A stretch of DNA of 64,000 nt from Bacteroidetes bacterium UBA4414 (GCA_002389765.1 DGQM01000026.1:32141-96140); one strand, 5' to 3'. Shown: positions 23,893 to 31,508, counted from the stretch's first letter. Notes: generated by a model from the sequence alone, not told the origin. Made by a program: numbers and translations.

Positions 23893-26373
23893 CTACTTAC
23901 TAATAATCAATTTCTTCATCACCTCAGCATTTGCAGTTTTTATCCGTACTATATAGACACCTGGCTCAAAATCCTTATCGGGCATTAACTGCACCTGTAA
24001 GCTACCACCTACAACTACATACCTATATTGAGATATACACCTGCCTGTGACATCCTCTACCACTACTACCACATTATCACCCTCAACACCACTCACCCTC
24101 AATATACAATTTGTATGGGCTGGGTTAGGATACAGCATTACATGTTCCGACGTTAGTGACAGATTATTCGCAGCAGAAGAGACTTTCATTACTATTGCAA
24201 GAGAAGATACTGTGTCGGGCTTTGCACAAACAATACTGCTGTGCATGCGCAATCTTACGGCATCATTATTCATCAATGTTGTAGTAACAAAAGTATCTGC
24301 ATTGGCACCGGGTACATCCACCCCATTTATCTGCCATTGATAATATGGTGTAATACCTGCATTAGTAACAACAGACCTGAACACAACTGTTGTACCCATT
24401 GATATTGCATTACTTGGGATAGCAGTAATTGTAGCAGTGGCTGAAGACACTGTGCCTATTGTCAGGTTATACACAGTTGGCTGGCTCGCCAATGCAGGGC
24501 TGCTGGACATAACTCTAATTCTGTATTTATTCCCCGGCGTTGTACCCACAGGTATTACACACTTAATACTTGTCGCGGTTTTATTACCGGCATACCCAAG
24601 TATTGTAGGCGATGTTGAAGAAAAGTACCCTAACCCATTTGACAACTCTGCCTGAAAGGCATTTATTTTATTGAATGAATCGACAACAGTAATTGGCAAA
24701 TAGAATGTATCTTTTTGACAATGTAAAGTATCAGTAAATGGTTCCATAATAGCAACCGAAGGGACCGGAGCCGGTGCATTTACCGTATCACATACACCCA
24801 AAGTATATTTCAGAACAAACCCATCGTAACCATTTGCTTTCACAGTATCTCTATAAAACAAAGTAGAATCGGTACACGCATACCTGCTATAGTCACTATA
24901 CAGTATCACAGATTGTGCATTTGCAGTCATAAGCTTGAGGCCATCATACAAATTCGGGCAATTGCTGGTACCGATTTTCCCCACCTTTCTTATTACGCCT
25001 GTTGTATCGAAGACTGAAAATCCAATATTCGGATTCACATGCCTGTTTACCATATAGCTTGTCTTACCTGCAGAAAAAACCGTGTCTATGGTATAAGGGT
25101 ATAGTGAAGAAGTATAAGTAATCCCCACCATTACAATATTGGTATCAACCAATGTTGCATCCGTAATACTTCTGGCACCACCTGAACAATACCATTTCAG
25201 GTAACCGTTTTTACTGATAGCATACAACATACCAGGCACACTTTTCAATTGAACGAAAGATGAATCATTATTATAAAAAAGAAAAGTATCCATCGAGAGA
25301 AACTCATCCATAGAAGATGCGATAAACAGTTCTCCGTTTGGTGCAATGTTTATTTTGCCAGGAGTAGAGCCTGAACCATGAGATTTCATAATATCACACA
25401 CCAACCATTGGGGCACACCTGCTGTATCTATTTTTGCCAGAAAGAATCTGTCTCCATATTGCCCTACCGTTTTATTGGGCCTGTACAGACTATCTGTCTT
25501 GCCCGGAGTGTATAGTGTAATGGCATGTTCAAACCCTCCGTTTATATACAAAGTACCATCCTTATCTGCAGCTATATTATACACACCAACAGTATTCGTA
25601 CGTTTAAACTTTATATTGGTTTTCTTTTTCAGCTGTCCATCCAGTGTATCTATCCAATATAGAGAGGCATACTCTTCTCCGCTACCCAAGAGTGTGTTGA
25701 AAGTATTTACGGTATCTGTTTTACAATAATAGTAAGAGTTATTGTATTGCATTTGAGATGCAACTATTACCTGCCCTTTGTTATTGTAGGTAATATGTTC
25801 GGGCATATCAGACAAGGTAGTATGCCACAGCACGTCTCCTTGTTTATTCATTTTTGCAATAAAATTGCCCCCGAAATTATACTGTTTTGTTGTATCTGCT
25901 GTGCTGATTTTTACACTCTTTGTTCCATTGGCATAATAGAACCTGTATGTACTTCTGAAAGACGTACCGCACACATAAATATTATCGTTACTATCCGTAG
26001 TTACAGCGTGTATTGTAGACCATCGAGAGTATGATGCATAAGTAGAGTCATGTCCATAATCCAACCATATCAAATTCCCATTAAAATCATATTTTGCCAG
26101 AAAGGGGCCTCCTGTAGTTGTTCTACCAATGCTATTACCATTTTTGCTTGGGAAAATAGCCTCTTTTACCGTTCCACAAATAACAAAACCATCAGACATT
26201 TTTGCCGAGTTTCTGATATTATAGTTTTTAAAACCGGGCCAAGCAGGGTCGTTAGCGTTGATATTAAGTGCCCAACATGAAGTACTTACCTGGGCAAAAG
26301 AAACATTGCTAAAAAGTAAGGATACTGTGATAAGGCTGCACAGTATTAATGATAACAGATTTTTAGGTTTCAT
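23893..26373 (-). CDS. Large T9SS cargo protein with propeller-like repeats
   Basis: An 826-residue secreted protein with signal peptide NLLSLILCSLITVSLLFSNVSFA. Residues 45-500 consist of repeated short beta segments of the type GNLIWLDYGHD, GDVLWHTTLSD, GVPQWLVCDIM and GYLKWYCSGGA, each with a G-x-x-x-W core. These resemble the SBBP or PQQ-type propeller blades of Bacteroidota surface proteins. Residues 545-740 are Ig/PKD-like (VVFRSVVTNAGITPYYQWQINGVDVPGAN). The C-terminal 85 residues are a sorting domain (HVMLYPNPAHTNCILRV, VVVEDVTGRCIS, GVYIVRIKT). Role: T9SS-secreted surface or extracellular protein. No catalytic residues seen. Confidence 0.82.
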   Translation of the reverse strand: MKPKNLLSLILCSLITVSLLFSNVSFAQVSTSCWALNINANDPAWPGFKNYNIRNSAKMSDGFVICGTVKEAIFPSKNGNSIGRTTTGGPFLAKYDFNGNLIWLDYGHDSTYASYSRWSTIHAVTTDSNDNIYVCGTSFRSTYRFYYANGTKSVKISTADTTKQYNFGGNFIAKMNKQGDVLWHTTLSDMPEHITYNNKGQVIVASQMQYNNSYYYCKTDTVNTFNTLLGSGEEYASLYWIDTLDGQLKKKTNIKFKRTNTVGVYNIAADKDGTLYINGGFEHAITLYTPGKTDSLYRPNKTVGQYGDRFFLAKIDTAGVPQWLVCDIMKSHGSGSTPGKINIAPNGELFIASSMDEFLSMDTFLFYNNDSSFVQLKSVPGMLYAISKNGYLKWYCSGGARSITDATLVDTNIVMVGITYTSSLYPYTIDTVFSAGKTSYMVNRHVNPNIGFSVFDTTGVIRKVGKIGTSNCPNLYDGLKLMTANAQSVILYSDYSRYACTDSTLFYRDTVKANGYDGFVLKYTLGVCDTVNAPAPVPSVAIMEPFTDTLHCQKDTFYLPITVVDSFNKINAFQAELSNGLGYFSSTSPTILGYAGNKTATSIKCVIPVGTTPGNKYRIRVMSSSPALASQPTVYNLTIGTVSSATATITAIPSNAISMGTTVVFRSVVTNAGITPYYQWQINGVDVPGANADTFVTTTLMNNDAVRLRMHSSIVCAKPDTVSSLAIVMKVSSAANNLSLTSEHVMLYPNPAHTNCILRVSGVEGDNVVVVVEDVTGRCISQYRYVVVGGSLQVQLMPDKDFEPGVYIVRIKTANAEVMKKLIISK

Positions 26374-26400
26374 AGAATATTAATGACGCAATATTACATA

Positions 26401-26437
26401 AATAAGAACTCCCACGCAATGCAGGGGAGTTCTTATT
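26401..26437 (-). terminator. Terminator of the S24 repressor gene
   Basis: Perfect 13-bp arms, AATAAGAACTCCC and GGGAGTTCTTATT, around an 11-base loop. On the minus strand the right side continues TTATGTAATATTG. It lies 3 bases after the end of the repressor gene. Confidence 0.7.
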
Positions 26438-26440
26438 TTA

Positions 26441-27157
26441 TCATACCGTTATTTCAAACTTCTTGGGTGGTGGCATGTCCCAGTCTATTTTGCGTTTTAC
26501 GAGCCATAGCTCTTTTATCTCGCTCATAGGCAGGGTAAACTGCGGGTAGAATTCTTCATTATCGCTGATGCATACATAGGTGCGGTCGTCCTTGCGGAAG
26601 AGGCGCTTTACCATGATGCGGTCTTCTGTTACCACTACGTATATATAGAACTGTGCCGTGCTGTTCCAAAAGTCTTGATCTACCCTTTCGCATACCATCA
26701 GGAAGCCCTCCTTCAGCGTAGGCTCCATGCTATCGCCGCTTACCTCAAACGCACGGTACCTGTCGCCACGATATGGCAGGTTGGGCAGGTGCATTTGTTG
26801 CAGCTCTGTAGCATAGGTAGGGTCCAGATAATGTTTGCTGTAGCCTGCCTGTGCCATGATGGGTACTACAGGTATGCCTTCGGGTATGCTACCGTCGCCA
26901 AAGGCTTTCATTCGCCGCAGTGCATCGCCTGTTATGCGGTTTGCTGCGGGGTTGTACACGCCGCCAAAAAGCCTGTCGGCATCTATCCCCAATACATTGG
27001 CCGCTTTTTCTTTCAGCTCATCATCGAGCCTTTCTTTTTTAAAATTGTAATAGAGCGTGCTGCGTGGTACTTCCATCGCATCTGCCAGGCCATGAATACC
27101 CAGCTTGCTCATACGGGCTGCATTCTGCAATGCCTCGCCTTCGTGTAATTGTATCAT
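26441..27157 (-). CDS. LexA/CI-like S24 family phage repressor
   Basis: A 238-residue protein. The N-terminal 65 residues form a helix-turn-helix (LGIHGLADAMEVPRSTLYYNFKKERLDDELKEKAANVL). The C-terminal part is an S24 autoprotease domain with cleavage site Ala104-Gly105 (IMAQAGYS), nucleophile Ser143 in FEVSGDSMEPTL and base Lys184 in MVKRLFR. So it should cleave itself on contact with RecA filaments after DNA damage, as phage CI and LexA do. LexA itself has a different winged N-terminus, so a prophage repressor is more likely. Its divergent neighbour region carries four TTGNNCAA sites, probably its operators. Confidence 0.88.
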   Translation of the reverse strand: MIQLHEGEALQNAARMSKLGIHGLADAMEVPRSTLYYNFKKERLDDELKEKAANVLGIDADRLFGGVYNPAANRITGDALRRMKAFGDGSIPEGIPVVPIMAQAGYSKHYLDPTYATELQQMHLPNLPYRGDRYRAFEVSGDSMEPTLKEGFLMVCERVDQDFWNSTAQFYIYVVVTEDRIMVKRLFRKDDRTYVCISDNEEFYPQFTLPMSEIKELWLVKRKIDWDMPPPKKFEITV

Positions 27158-27407
27158 AGAACGTGGGTTGTTTTTTTAATTAGCTGATTTGATGATTAGC
27201 CTATTAGCTGATTGTATGCACTTTATAACCTGCCTTCCGTCTTTACTTCATCTGCTAATCGGCATATTCGCTAATCAGCCAATCATTAAAAAAAATTCTT
27301 CAAAAAATATTTGGACAATTGTTCAATATCTGTACATTTGTACAAATTAAACTACATTGTTGCTACACTGTTGCACAAATGTATAAAAACTTTTAAAACA
27401 AATTACC
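27158..27407. other. Divergent control region of the island
   Basis: 250 bases between the repressor and the first early gene. Besides the promoter/operator array it contains inverted stretches of the type ATTAGCTGATT (27178-27215) and CTAATCGGC/CTAATCAGCC (27255-27285), which could fold back. I see no gene in it. Confidence 0.5.
27310..27378 (+). promoter_or_regulatory. Phage early promoter overlapped by four TTGNNCAA sites
   Basis: TTTG (27310-27313), a 19-base spacer and TACATTTG (27333-27340) match the Bacteroidota promoter. Four sites of the form TTGNNCAA occur here: TTGGACAA (27311-27318), TTGTTCAA (27319-27326), TTGTACAA (27338-27345, inside the perfect palindrome ATTTGTACAAAT) and TTGCACAA (27371-27378). 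They cover the -33 box, the spacer, the -7/start region and the leader. Confidence 0.72.
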
Positions 27408-27623
27408 ATGATCACAGAAAAATTTTCTATCACCGAGCGCACGCAGCTGCGGGCTGTACTGGAGGGTTACGGGGCCATTAAGGACTGTGCAGAGAAAACA
27501 GGCATCCACCGTTGCACCATCAGCCGCGTACTGAAAACTGGCGAAGCCACCGCCCCTATTGTACATAAACTACGCATCTACCTGCAAGCGGTAAACATGC
27601 ATGTATATGTAGAGGCAGCATAA
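27408..27623 (+). CDS. Small phage-type HTH regulator
   Basis: A 71-residue protein with one helix-turn-helix (RTQLRAVLEGYGAIKDCAEKTGIHRCTISRVLKTGEATAPIVHKLRIYL) and a short hydrophobic tail NMHVYVEAA. Size, domain and place, directly divergent from the S24 repressor and under the operator array, suit a Cro-like or early regulator of a phage-derived element. The start ATG at 27408 is preceded by the sequence ACAAATTACC and has no Shine-Dalgarno. Family name not certain. Confidence 0.75.
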   Translation: MITEKFSITERTQLRAVLEGYGAIKDCAEKTGIHRCTISRVLKTGEATAPIVHKLRIYLQAVNMHVYVEAA

Positions 27624-27671
27624 AACAGAAGAAGAGCGGATATAAACAAACGACTAAAAAGATTATAAACC

Positions 27672-28250
27672 ATGCGACACATCGTACAGAAGCAAATGTT
27701 TCATAGCCCGCAGCAAGGCGGTATGGCAGATGCGGTAAGCAGCATTATCGGCGAGGCACTGGCAGCGCAGCGTATGTATTGCGCCCCATCTTGGCAATGT
27801 GGTGTGTGGATGTATGATGTAAGCAGGAACGATAGTGTTTTTTACAATTTTGAAGCCTCATCGGCTACTCAGTTCCCCCTTCAGGGGGCGGAGGGGGTTG
27901 GGGCAAAAAAAAATGCCCGGAGTAGAAACTGCGGGCCTTTCAAAACAAAAAATAAAAAACACGAAGCGAAGATAATAAACTATTTAGATTTTGAAACAAT
28001 ATGTATTACAAACACGCACATATTGATAGAGTGGACAACCCCGCAGATGGACGTTAACGAAAGCCTGCGCATCAGCCGTGCCGATTTTGAACAATGGTTG
28101 TACAAAACCTGCCGGCTGGACTGGTGCCTTACCGAACTGATAAGCGACGAACACCAGACCAAACCTACCTACGAATGGATATATGCACCGCACGGCATCA
28201 GCACTACGGAGCTGAAAACATACCTCGTAGAGCATCGGTTGATCAGTTGA
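27672..28250 (+). CDS. Unknown phage-island protein interrupted by a repeat insertion
   Basis: A 192-residue reading frame of unknown function. The N-terminal part (about 66 residues: MADAVSSIIGEALAAQRMY) and C-terminal part (from about residue 102: DFETICITNTHILIEWTTPQMDVNESLRI and a helical end) look like normal folded sequence. Between them lies a low-complexity stretch QFPLQGAEGVGAKKNARSRNCG. Its DNA contains the GC-rich palindromic repeat at 27871-27903 and a terminator-like hairpin GCCCG-n12-CGGGC (27915-27936). The insertion keeps the frame open. Either one protein with an inserted loop or two former genes joined by the repeat. No homologous family recognised. Confidence 0.55.
   Translation: MRHIVQKQMFHSPQQGGMADAVSSIIGEALAAQRMYCAPSWQCGVWMYDVSRNDSVFYNFEASSATQFPLQGAEGVGAKKNARSRNCGPFKTKNKKHEAKIINYLDFETICITNTHILIEWTTPQMDVNESLRISRADFEQWLYKTCRLDWCLTELISDEHQTKPTYEWIYAPHGISTTELKTYLVEHRLIS
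27871..27903. repeat. GC-rich palindromic repeat inside a coding sequence, copy 1
   Basis: AGTTCCCCCTTCAGGGGGCG is followed by GAGGGGG. The first 27 bases are identical to 30071-30097. Here it is read as QFPLQGAEGVG. It is a hairpin (CCCCCTtcAGGGGG) with a second G-run. Confidence 0.75.
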
Positions 28251-28341
28251 TTGGTTGATTATAATGAATAAACAAATCAACTGAGCAACAAACCAACTAA
28301 TCAACAGACCAACAAACAAGTAAACAATAAAACACAGATAT

Positions 28342-28719
28342 ATGAAAGAGAACATTTTTTACAACCGTGTTAGCAGCTGGATCCGTAGTTATCGTAATCC
28401 GGAGGCGCTTGATTGGGTGCGTCGCTTTGTAGATAACAGCAACGAGCCTGTCAATATCAAAGAACAACTCTATCGCGAGATAGACTATAAAGAAACACGC
28501 CTGCGCCAGATGCCCGGCTTTACCGTATGCAATGGCAATACCTACCTGGCAGATGAGAACGGTGCACCACGTGTATATGCTACCCGCTTTGGCGCGGTGT
28601 GCAAACTGGCAGAGCTGGCACTGAAAGGCTATGATGTAGAGCTGGAGCAGGATGGCACTACCTTCCGCATCACACTTACACAGCCGGCCCCTGTAAACGG
28701 TATGGAAGCTGCAGCATAA
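28342..28719 (+). CDS. Unknown small phage-island protein
   Basis: A 125-residue cytoplasmic protein of unknown family. The first half is helical (FYNRVSSWIRSYRNPEALDWVRRFVDNSNEPVNIKEQLYREIDYKE). The second half is beta-rich with a core GFTVCNGNTYLADENG and a C-terminal helix AVCKLAELALKGYDVELEQDG. No catalytic motif, cysteine cluster or signal peptide. Codon use fits its plus-strand neighbours. It stands after a stretch of imperfect GTTGATT/AATCAAC repeats (28236-28310) that can fold back on itself. The phage context suggests a regulatory or replication-accessory role, but nothing in the sequence proves it. Confidence 0.6.
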   Translation: MKENIFYNRVSSWIRSYRNPEALDWVRRFVDNSNEPVNIKEQLYREIDYKETRLRQMPGFTVCNGNTYLADENGAPRVYATRFGAVCKLAELALKGYDVELEQDGTTFRITLTQPAPVNGMEAAA

Positions 28720-29092
28720 TGCACGCAACAATACTGAACCATACCTTATAAAATGAAAACTGCCTGCCTACCAGCAGACAAGCAAACAGAACTAACTAAG
28801 GGAAAAATATAACGCTGTATAGAGCGGGGCGCAACAATACAAGGTGTGTTGATTATTTGGCTATCGTGATTTAACTGCTAAACAAACCACCCACCGCAAC
28901 ACACCCGTTGCGCCTCGTCCTATAAAGCGAAAAAGAAATCCTAAACCCTAAATAGCAAATCCTAAACGGTTCTGAAAACGAACAACCATAAACCTATACA
29001 AGCATGGCAGAAAGCGTGAAGAGAAAGTAAACACTCGCGAGGATAGCAGCCAAACGAGTACGATAAATCAAGAACTATAAAACAACAATCAC
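28720..29092 (+). other. Non-coding stretch with foldback RNA candidate
   Basis: 373 bases without a convincing gene. It contains the two-segment stem listed separately (28828-28914) and the motif GAGAAAGTAAACACTCGCGA (29021-29040), versions of which precede other genes of the island. Confidence 0.5.
28828..28914 (+). ncRNA. Candidate structured RNA, two-segment stem
   Basis: GGCGCAAC (28828-28835) pairs perfectly with GTTGCGCC (28907-28914), and GGTGTGTTG (28843-28851) pairs perfectly with CAACACACC (28897-28905). The strands are co-linear: 8 plus 9 bp with a 7/1 internal loop around a 45-base loop. No known RNA family recognised. Confidence 0.45.
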
Positions 29093-29362
29093 ATGAATAA
29101 TTGTATCAGCGTACAGTCTGTAGAGACGAATGATGAAAGCTTTGCCCGTGCACTCAGCATCACCGCACAGCGAGAAACGGAGATAGACCAACTGATGGAC
29201 AAGTGCCATGCAGAAACCACTACCTACCCCGATGCCATTGCATCTATATCTGAAGAACTAACCAATGCCAACGAACTGGCCTATGCCTGCTTTCACCTCG
29301 GCGCATTTGCAGAAAGCCAACGCAGCAAACACAAACTGCTCTATAAGCTGCTGGGAGAGTAA
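29093..29362 (+). CDS. Unknown small helical protein
   Basis: An 89-residue protein with helix-rich sequence (ARALSITAQRETEIDQLMDKCHAETTTYPDAIASISEELTNANELAYACFHLGAFAESQRSKHKLLYKLL). Acidic in the first half, basic at the end. No domain recognised. Placement among early genes of the phage-like island and small size suggest an accessory replication or regulatory function. It is followed after 6 bases by a long hairpin ending in T5, which may be its terminator. Start ATG at 29093; no Shine-Dalgarno. Confidence 0.6.
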   Translation: MNNCISVQSVETNDESFARALSITAQRETEIDQLMDKCHAETTTYPDAIASISEELTNANELAYACFHLGAFAESQRSKHKLLYKLLGE

Positions 29363-29368
29363 AACAAT

Positions 29369-29459
29369 AATGCGGCAGTGCGGTAATGGAGGATAATAAT
29401 GCGCAGAACACTTATAATCCCTATACTATCCATCCTTTTCATTATCGCATTGCTGCATT
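29369..29459 (+). ncRNA. Long hairpin with 20-bp stem containing three G-U pairs
   Basis: AATGCGGCAGTGCGGTAATG (29369-29388) can pair with CATTATCGCATTGCTGCATT (29440-29459). All 20 positions pair in RNA, three of them as G-U, while DNA pairing would be imperfect. T5 follows. It may be a terminator for the preceding gene or a leader element of the next. Confidence 0.5.
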
Positions 29460-29504
29460 TTTCACGAAGAACCAAGAACAACAGACGAATCAAAAGACAC
29501 TATC

Positions 29505-30278
29505 ATGAAACAAGAACAAAACACAAATCCACACTCCCCTCTTGAGAGGGGCGCAGGGGTGTGTAATGATATCATATCCACCCTTTTTATACATGGCGAC
29601 ATCAGCCGGCTATCACCTGCGCAAAAGGTAGACTACTACCGACAAGTATGCGATAAGCTGGGGCTCGACCCACTGTCGCAACCATTCAGGATATTGAGAC
29701 TGCATGGGCGCGAGATTATGTATTGCGACCGTGGTGGTGCACAGCAACTAAACAAACTGCACCGTGTGAGCCACGAGATACGCAGCCGCGAAAACGTAAA
29801 CGGATGCTATGTAGTAACCGCACAGGCATCTACCCCCGATGGTCGTAAAACAGAAAGCCTCGGTGCCGTACCCATCATCAACCTGAAGGGCGAAACCCTG
29901 TGCAATGCCATGATGAAGGCAGAGACAAAAGCCAAACGCCGTGCCACGCTCGATTTGCTGGGGCTTGGCATACTGGACGAAACAGAAATACCCGTAACCA
30001 TACCCCCTAACCCCCTAAAGGGGGAAGAGGACAACACGATAGACTGGCAACTATTAGCACAACAAGATACAGTTCCCCCTTCAGGGGGCGGAGGGGGCTG
30101 GATACCCACCTCTATGTTCCTCGGCATGAAGGGGCTGACCAAAGCCGTAGGCAGCTGCACCACAGCAGAAGAACTACTGCAACTATACAACGAAAATAAA
30201 GACCGTATAGACAATGCCCCTGAACTGAAACAACTGTTTACGACAAGGAAGAACCAATTAAGGAAGACGGCGGCATAG
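29505..30278 (+). CDS. RecT/Bet-like single-strand annealing protein (candidate)
   Basis: A 257-residue protein. The core LSPAQKVDYYRQVCDKLGLDPLSQPFRILRLHGREIMYCDRGGAQQL has the V-C-x-x-x-G-L-D-P pattern of Bet/RecT phage annealing proteins. NAMMKAETKAKRRATLDLLGLGILDETE then gives the conserved C-terminal part of this phage group. It would bind single-stranded DNA and promote strand annealing in phage recombination. The family match is from pattern memory, not a search. Three GC-rich repeats lie within the gene and encode SPLERGAGV, PPNPLKGEE and PPSGGGGGW, giving extra loops at about residues 10-20, 165-175 and 190-200. Confidence 0.6.
   Translation: MKQEQNTNPHSPLERGAGVCNDIISTLFIHGDISRLSPAQKVDYYRQVCDKLGLDPLSQPFRILRLHGREIMYCDRGGAQQLNKLHRVSHEIRSRENVNGCYVVTAQASTPDGRKTESLGAVPIINLKGETLCNAMMKAETKAKRRATLDLLGLGILDETEIPVTIPPNPLKGEEDNTIDWQLLAQQDTVPPSGGGGGWIPTSMFLGMKGLTKAVGSCTTAEELLQLYNENKDRIDNAPELKQLFTTRKNQLRKTAA
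29531..29564. repeat. GC-rich palindromic repeat, copy 2 (in coding sequence)
   Basis: CCCCTCTTGAGAGGGG (29536-29551), then CGCAGGGGTGTG. It is a related but not identical palindrome, read as SPLERGAGV near the N-terminus of the annealing-protein gene. Confidence 0.65.
30003..30026. repeat. GC-rich repeat, copy 3, inverted (in coding sequence)
   Basis: CCCCCTAACCCCCTAAAGGG plus GGAA. Its reverse complement, TTCCCCCTTTAGGGGGTTAG, follows the plan of copies 1 and 4 (TTCCCCCTTCAGGGGGCGGA), so it is the same family in opposite orientation. Read as PPNPLKGEE. Confidence 0.65.
30071..30098. repeat. GC-rich palindromic repeat, copy 4 (in coding sequence)
   Basis: 27 bases identical to copy 1 but read in another frame as VPPSGGGGGW. 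This frame difference shows that the DNA element, not the peptide, is what is repeated. Confidence 0.75.
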
Positions 30279-30313
30279 CTTAAAATGCAGAAATGTGATA
30301 ATCTTACTGTGTA

Positions 30314-30604
30314 CTAAAGCCCATGTGACGAAGGGAATCCTAGACGCATATACAAAAGCAGCAATAGTATGCCTATCAATATTTGCCAGAACCAGAAAGC
30401 ACGTTTTGTTTTTGCATAATTTTTAATCACCCAATCAAAACTGTATAAAAGCAAAGAGAAAATAACTATCCCTGTATCGAATGTAAGCGCCCAACCAACA
30501 ACACTATTATCATTCATATTAAACACATACAATGCAACAGCACAAATAATATTGTATATGATAGCCAGTTTGATGGGCGTAAGATATTGATACAGCTTTT
30601 TCAC
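30314..30604 (-). CDS. Small membrane protein, three helices
   Basis: A 96-residue protein with three transmembrane helices: LAIIYNIICAVALYVFNM, VVGWALTFDTGIVIFSLLLYSFDWVI and FWFWQILIGILLLLLYM. The loops carry positive charges (KNYAKTKRA), consistent with an inner-membrane location. No family known. It is transcribed against the surrounding replication genes and begins 19 bases from the first micro-ORF, which runs the other way. The AT-rich region before the start suggests divergent promoters, but I find no exact -7 box. Possible roles are superinfection exclusion or a toxin-like membrane protein; both are guesses. Confidence 0.65.
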   Translation of the reverse strand: MKKLYQYLTPIKLAIIYNIICAVALYVFNMNDNSVVGWALTFDTGIVIFSLLLYSFDWVIKNYAKTKRAFWFWQILIGILLLLLYMRLGFPSSHGL

Positions 30605-30623
30605 TAATCAAATATACCTAAAG

Positions 30624-30698
30624 ATGAAAGACATACCACCTCCCAATAGCACCGTCATGTGCGTAGCACTGACCACGCCCGATGCGTATTCTGCGTAA
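30624..30698 (+). CDS. 24-residue micro-ORF, copy 1
   Basis: The frame begins MKDIPPPNST and ends NSTVMCVALTTPDAYSA followed by TAA. Its last 17 codons and stop are the same in translation as those of the ORF at 33568-33645. Three of those codons differ only at the third base (AAT/AAC, GCG/GCA, TCT/TCC), and one more upstream (CCT/CCG) is also silent. Silent change with kept reading frame and stop supports translation of a tiny peptide. No RBS is visible; the ATG is 19 bases from the start of the opposite membrane gene. Function unknown. A non-coding repeat with chance conservation is the alternative. Confidence 0.5.
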   Translation: MKDIPPPNSTVMCVALTTPDAYSA

Positions 30699-30715
30699 CA
30701 ACAGCGTATAGCTAT

Positions 30716-30747
30716 CCATAAAACATGCGGAGCATCTGGTTTTATGG
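30716..30747 (+). terminator. Hairpin after micro-ORF copy 1
   Basis: CCATAAAAC and GTTTTATGG form a 9-bp stem around a loop with an inner ATGC-GGA-GCAT stem; GCCCTTTT follows. In the second copy one base pair has changed on both sides (A-T to C-G), which supports a folded RNA. Confidence 0.55.
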
Positions 30748-30809
30748 TGCCCTTTTACTCATTGCATGTTTGTCTTTTCAATGACATTCATGCTGCTGCG
30801 CGGTCTTTG

Positions 30810-30841
30810 TTACTTTCTTTTGGGCAAGCAAAAGAAAGTAA
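30810..30841. repeat. Perfect 13-bp inverted repeat, copy 1
   Basis: TTACTTTCTTTTG and CAAAAGAAAGTAA around GGCAAG. The same 32 bases are present at 33708-33739. Sequences of this type seem to be dispersed in Bacteroidota genomes. Confidence 0.7.
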
Positions 30842-30995
30842 GTACTCGCGAAGAGAATGTATTATGAGTGGACTATTTCGTGACTCGCCTCGAAGTATCG
30901 GGATGAAGACACAATGACGAGTAGAAAAAAAGAAAGTACAAGTGTGCGACGCAACGATGCTAAATAGCAGCTATCAAGACGGCTGCATTAGCCAA

Positions 30996-31469
30996 TTACA
31001 GCATCATATACCCGAAAGGCAAAAGCAACAGTATGAGCAGCAACTCTATACATACACATTCCCTACGGGTAAACTGCATGGCAAAGAGCATTACCTCTAC
31101 CACAAACGTCAGTACGGTAAGGAGTATAAATGCTAGTGCCAATTCTTGCCTGTATGGCAATCGCAGTAGTGTAAAGAGTAGTACCGGCAGTGCCATTGCA
31201 AGCAACAGCATACGGTATGGTGTCAGATACTTGCGGTATTGGTTGAGTGGCAAATAGCGGCGCTCTTGTACAAATGCGGTAGCCTGTTGCAGGTACGGAC
31301 GATACGCATCGGCGGTAAGAAAACGCAGCCTGTTGGTGAGCCCGTTATATATACGTTGTGTTAACTGCACAATGAGGGGGTGTTTTAAGTTTTTGTATTG
31401 GTAGAGCAATATACCCACACACCCTGCAGACAACAAAATAAAAACCAACCTATAACAACCGAATAACAA
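30996..31469 (-). CDS. Membrane protein with large cytoplasmic loop
   Basis: A 157-residue protein with about four transmembrane helices: YRLVFILLSAGCVGILLYQY at the start and, after a basic loop of 60 residues (KHPLIVQLTQRIYNGLTNRLRFLTADAYRPYLQQATAFVQERR), YRMLLLAMALPVLLFTLL, ELALAFILLTVLTFVVEVMLF and VCIELLLILLLLPFGYM. No family recognised. The gene faces the plus-strand DUF4373-like gene, with only 39 bases between starts, so a shared divergent promoter region is likely. It lies within the replication block of the island but on the opposite strand. Confidence 0.62.
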   Translation of the reverse strand: MLFGCYRLVFILLSAGCVGILLYQYKNLKHPLIVQLTQRIYNGLTNRLRFLTADAYRPYLQQATAFVQERRYLPLNQYRKYLTPYRMLLLAMALPVLLFTLLRLPYRQELALAFILLTVLTFVVEVMLFAMQFTRRECVCIELLLILLLLPFGYMML

Positions 31470-31508
31470 TTAATATATAAACACAACCCGTCTAAAAACC
31501 TGAAAACT

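Larger units (their letters stand above)
30605..30995 (+). other. Micro-ORF element, copy 1 (no large gene)
   Basis: 391 bases that hold the micro-ORF (30624-30698), a hairpin with a compensated base change (30716-30747), a perfect inverted repeat (30810-30841), the AGAAAGTAAGTACTCGCGAA motif and, at 30934-30948, AAAGTACAAGTGTGCG. The same order occurs at 33568-33790, so the parts belong to one repeated unit. Confidence 0.6.
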
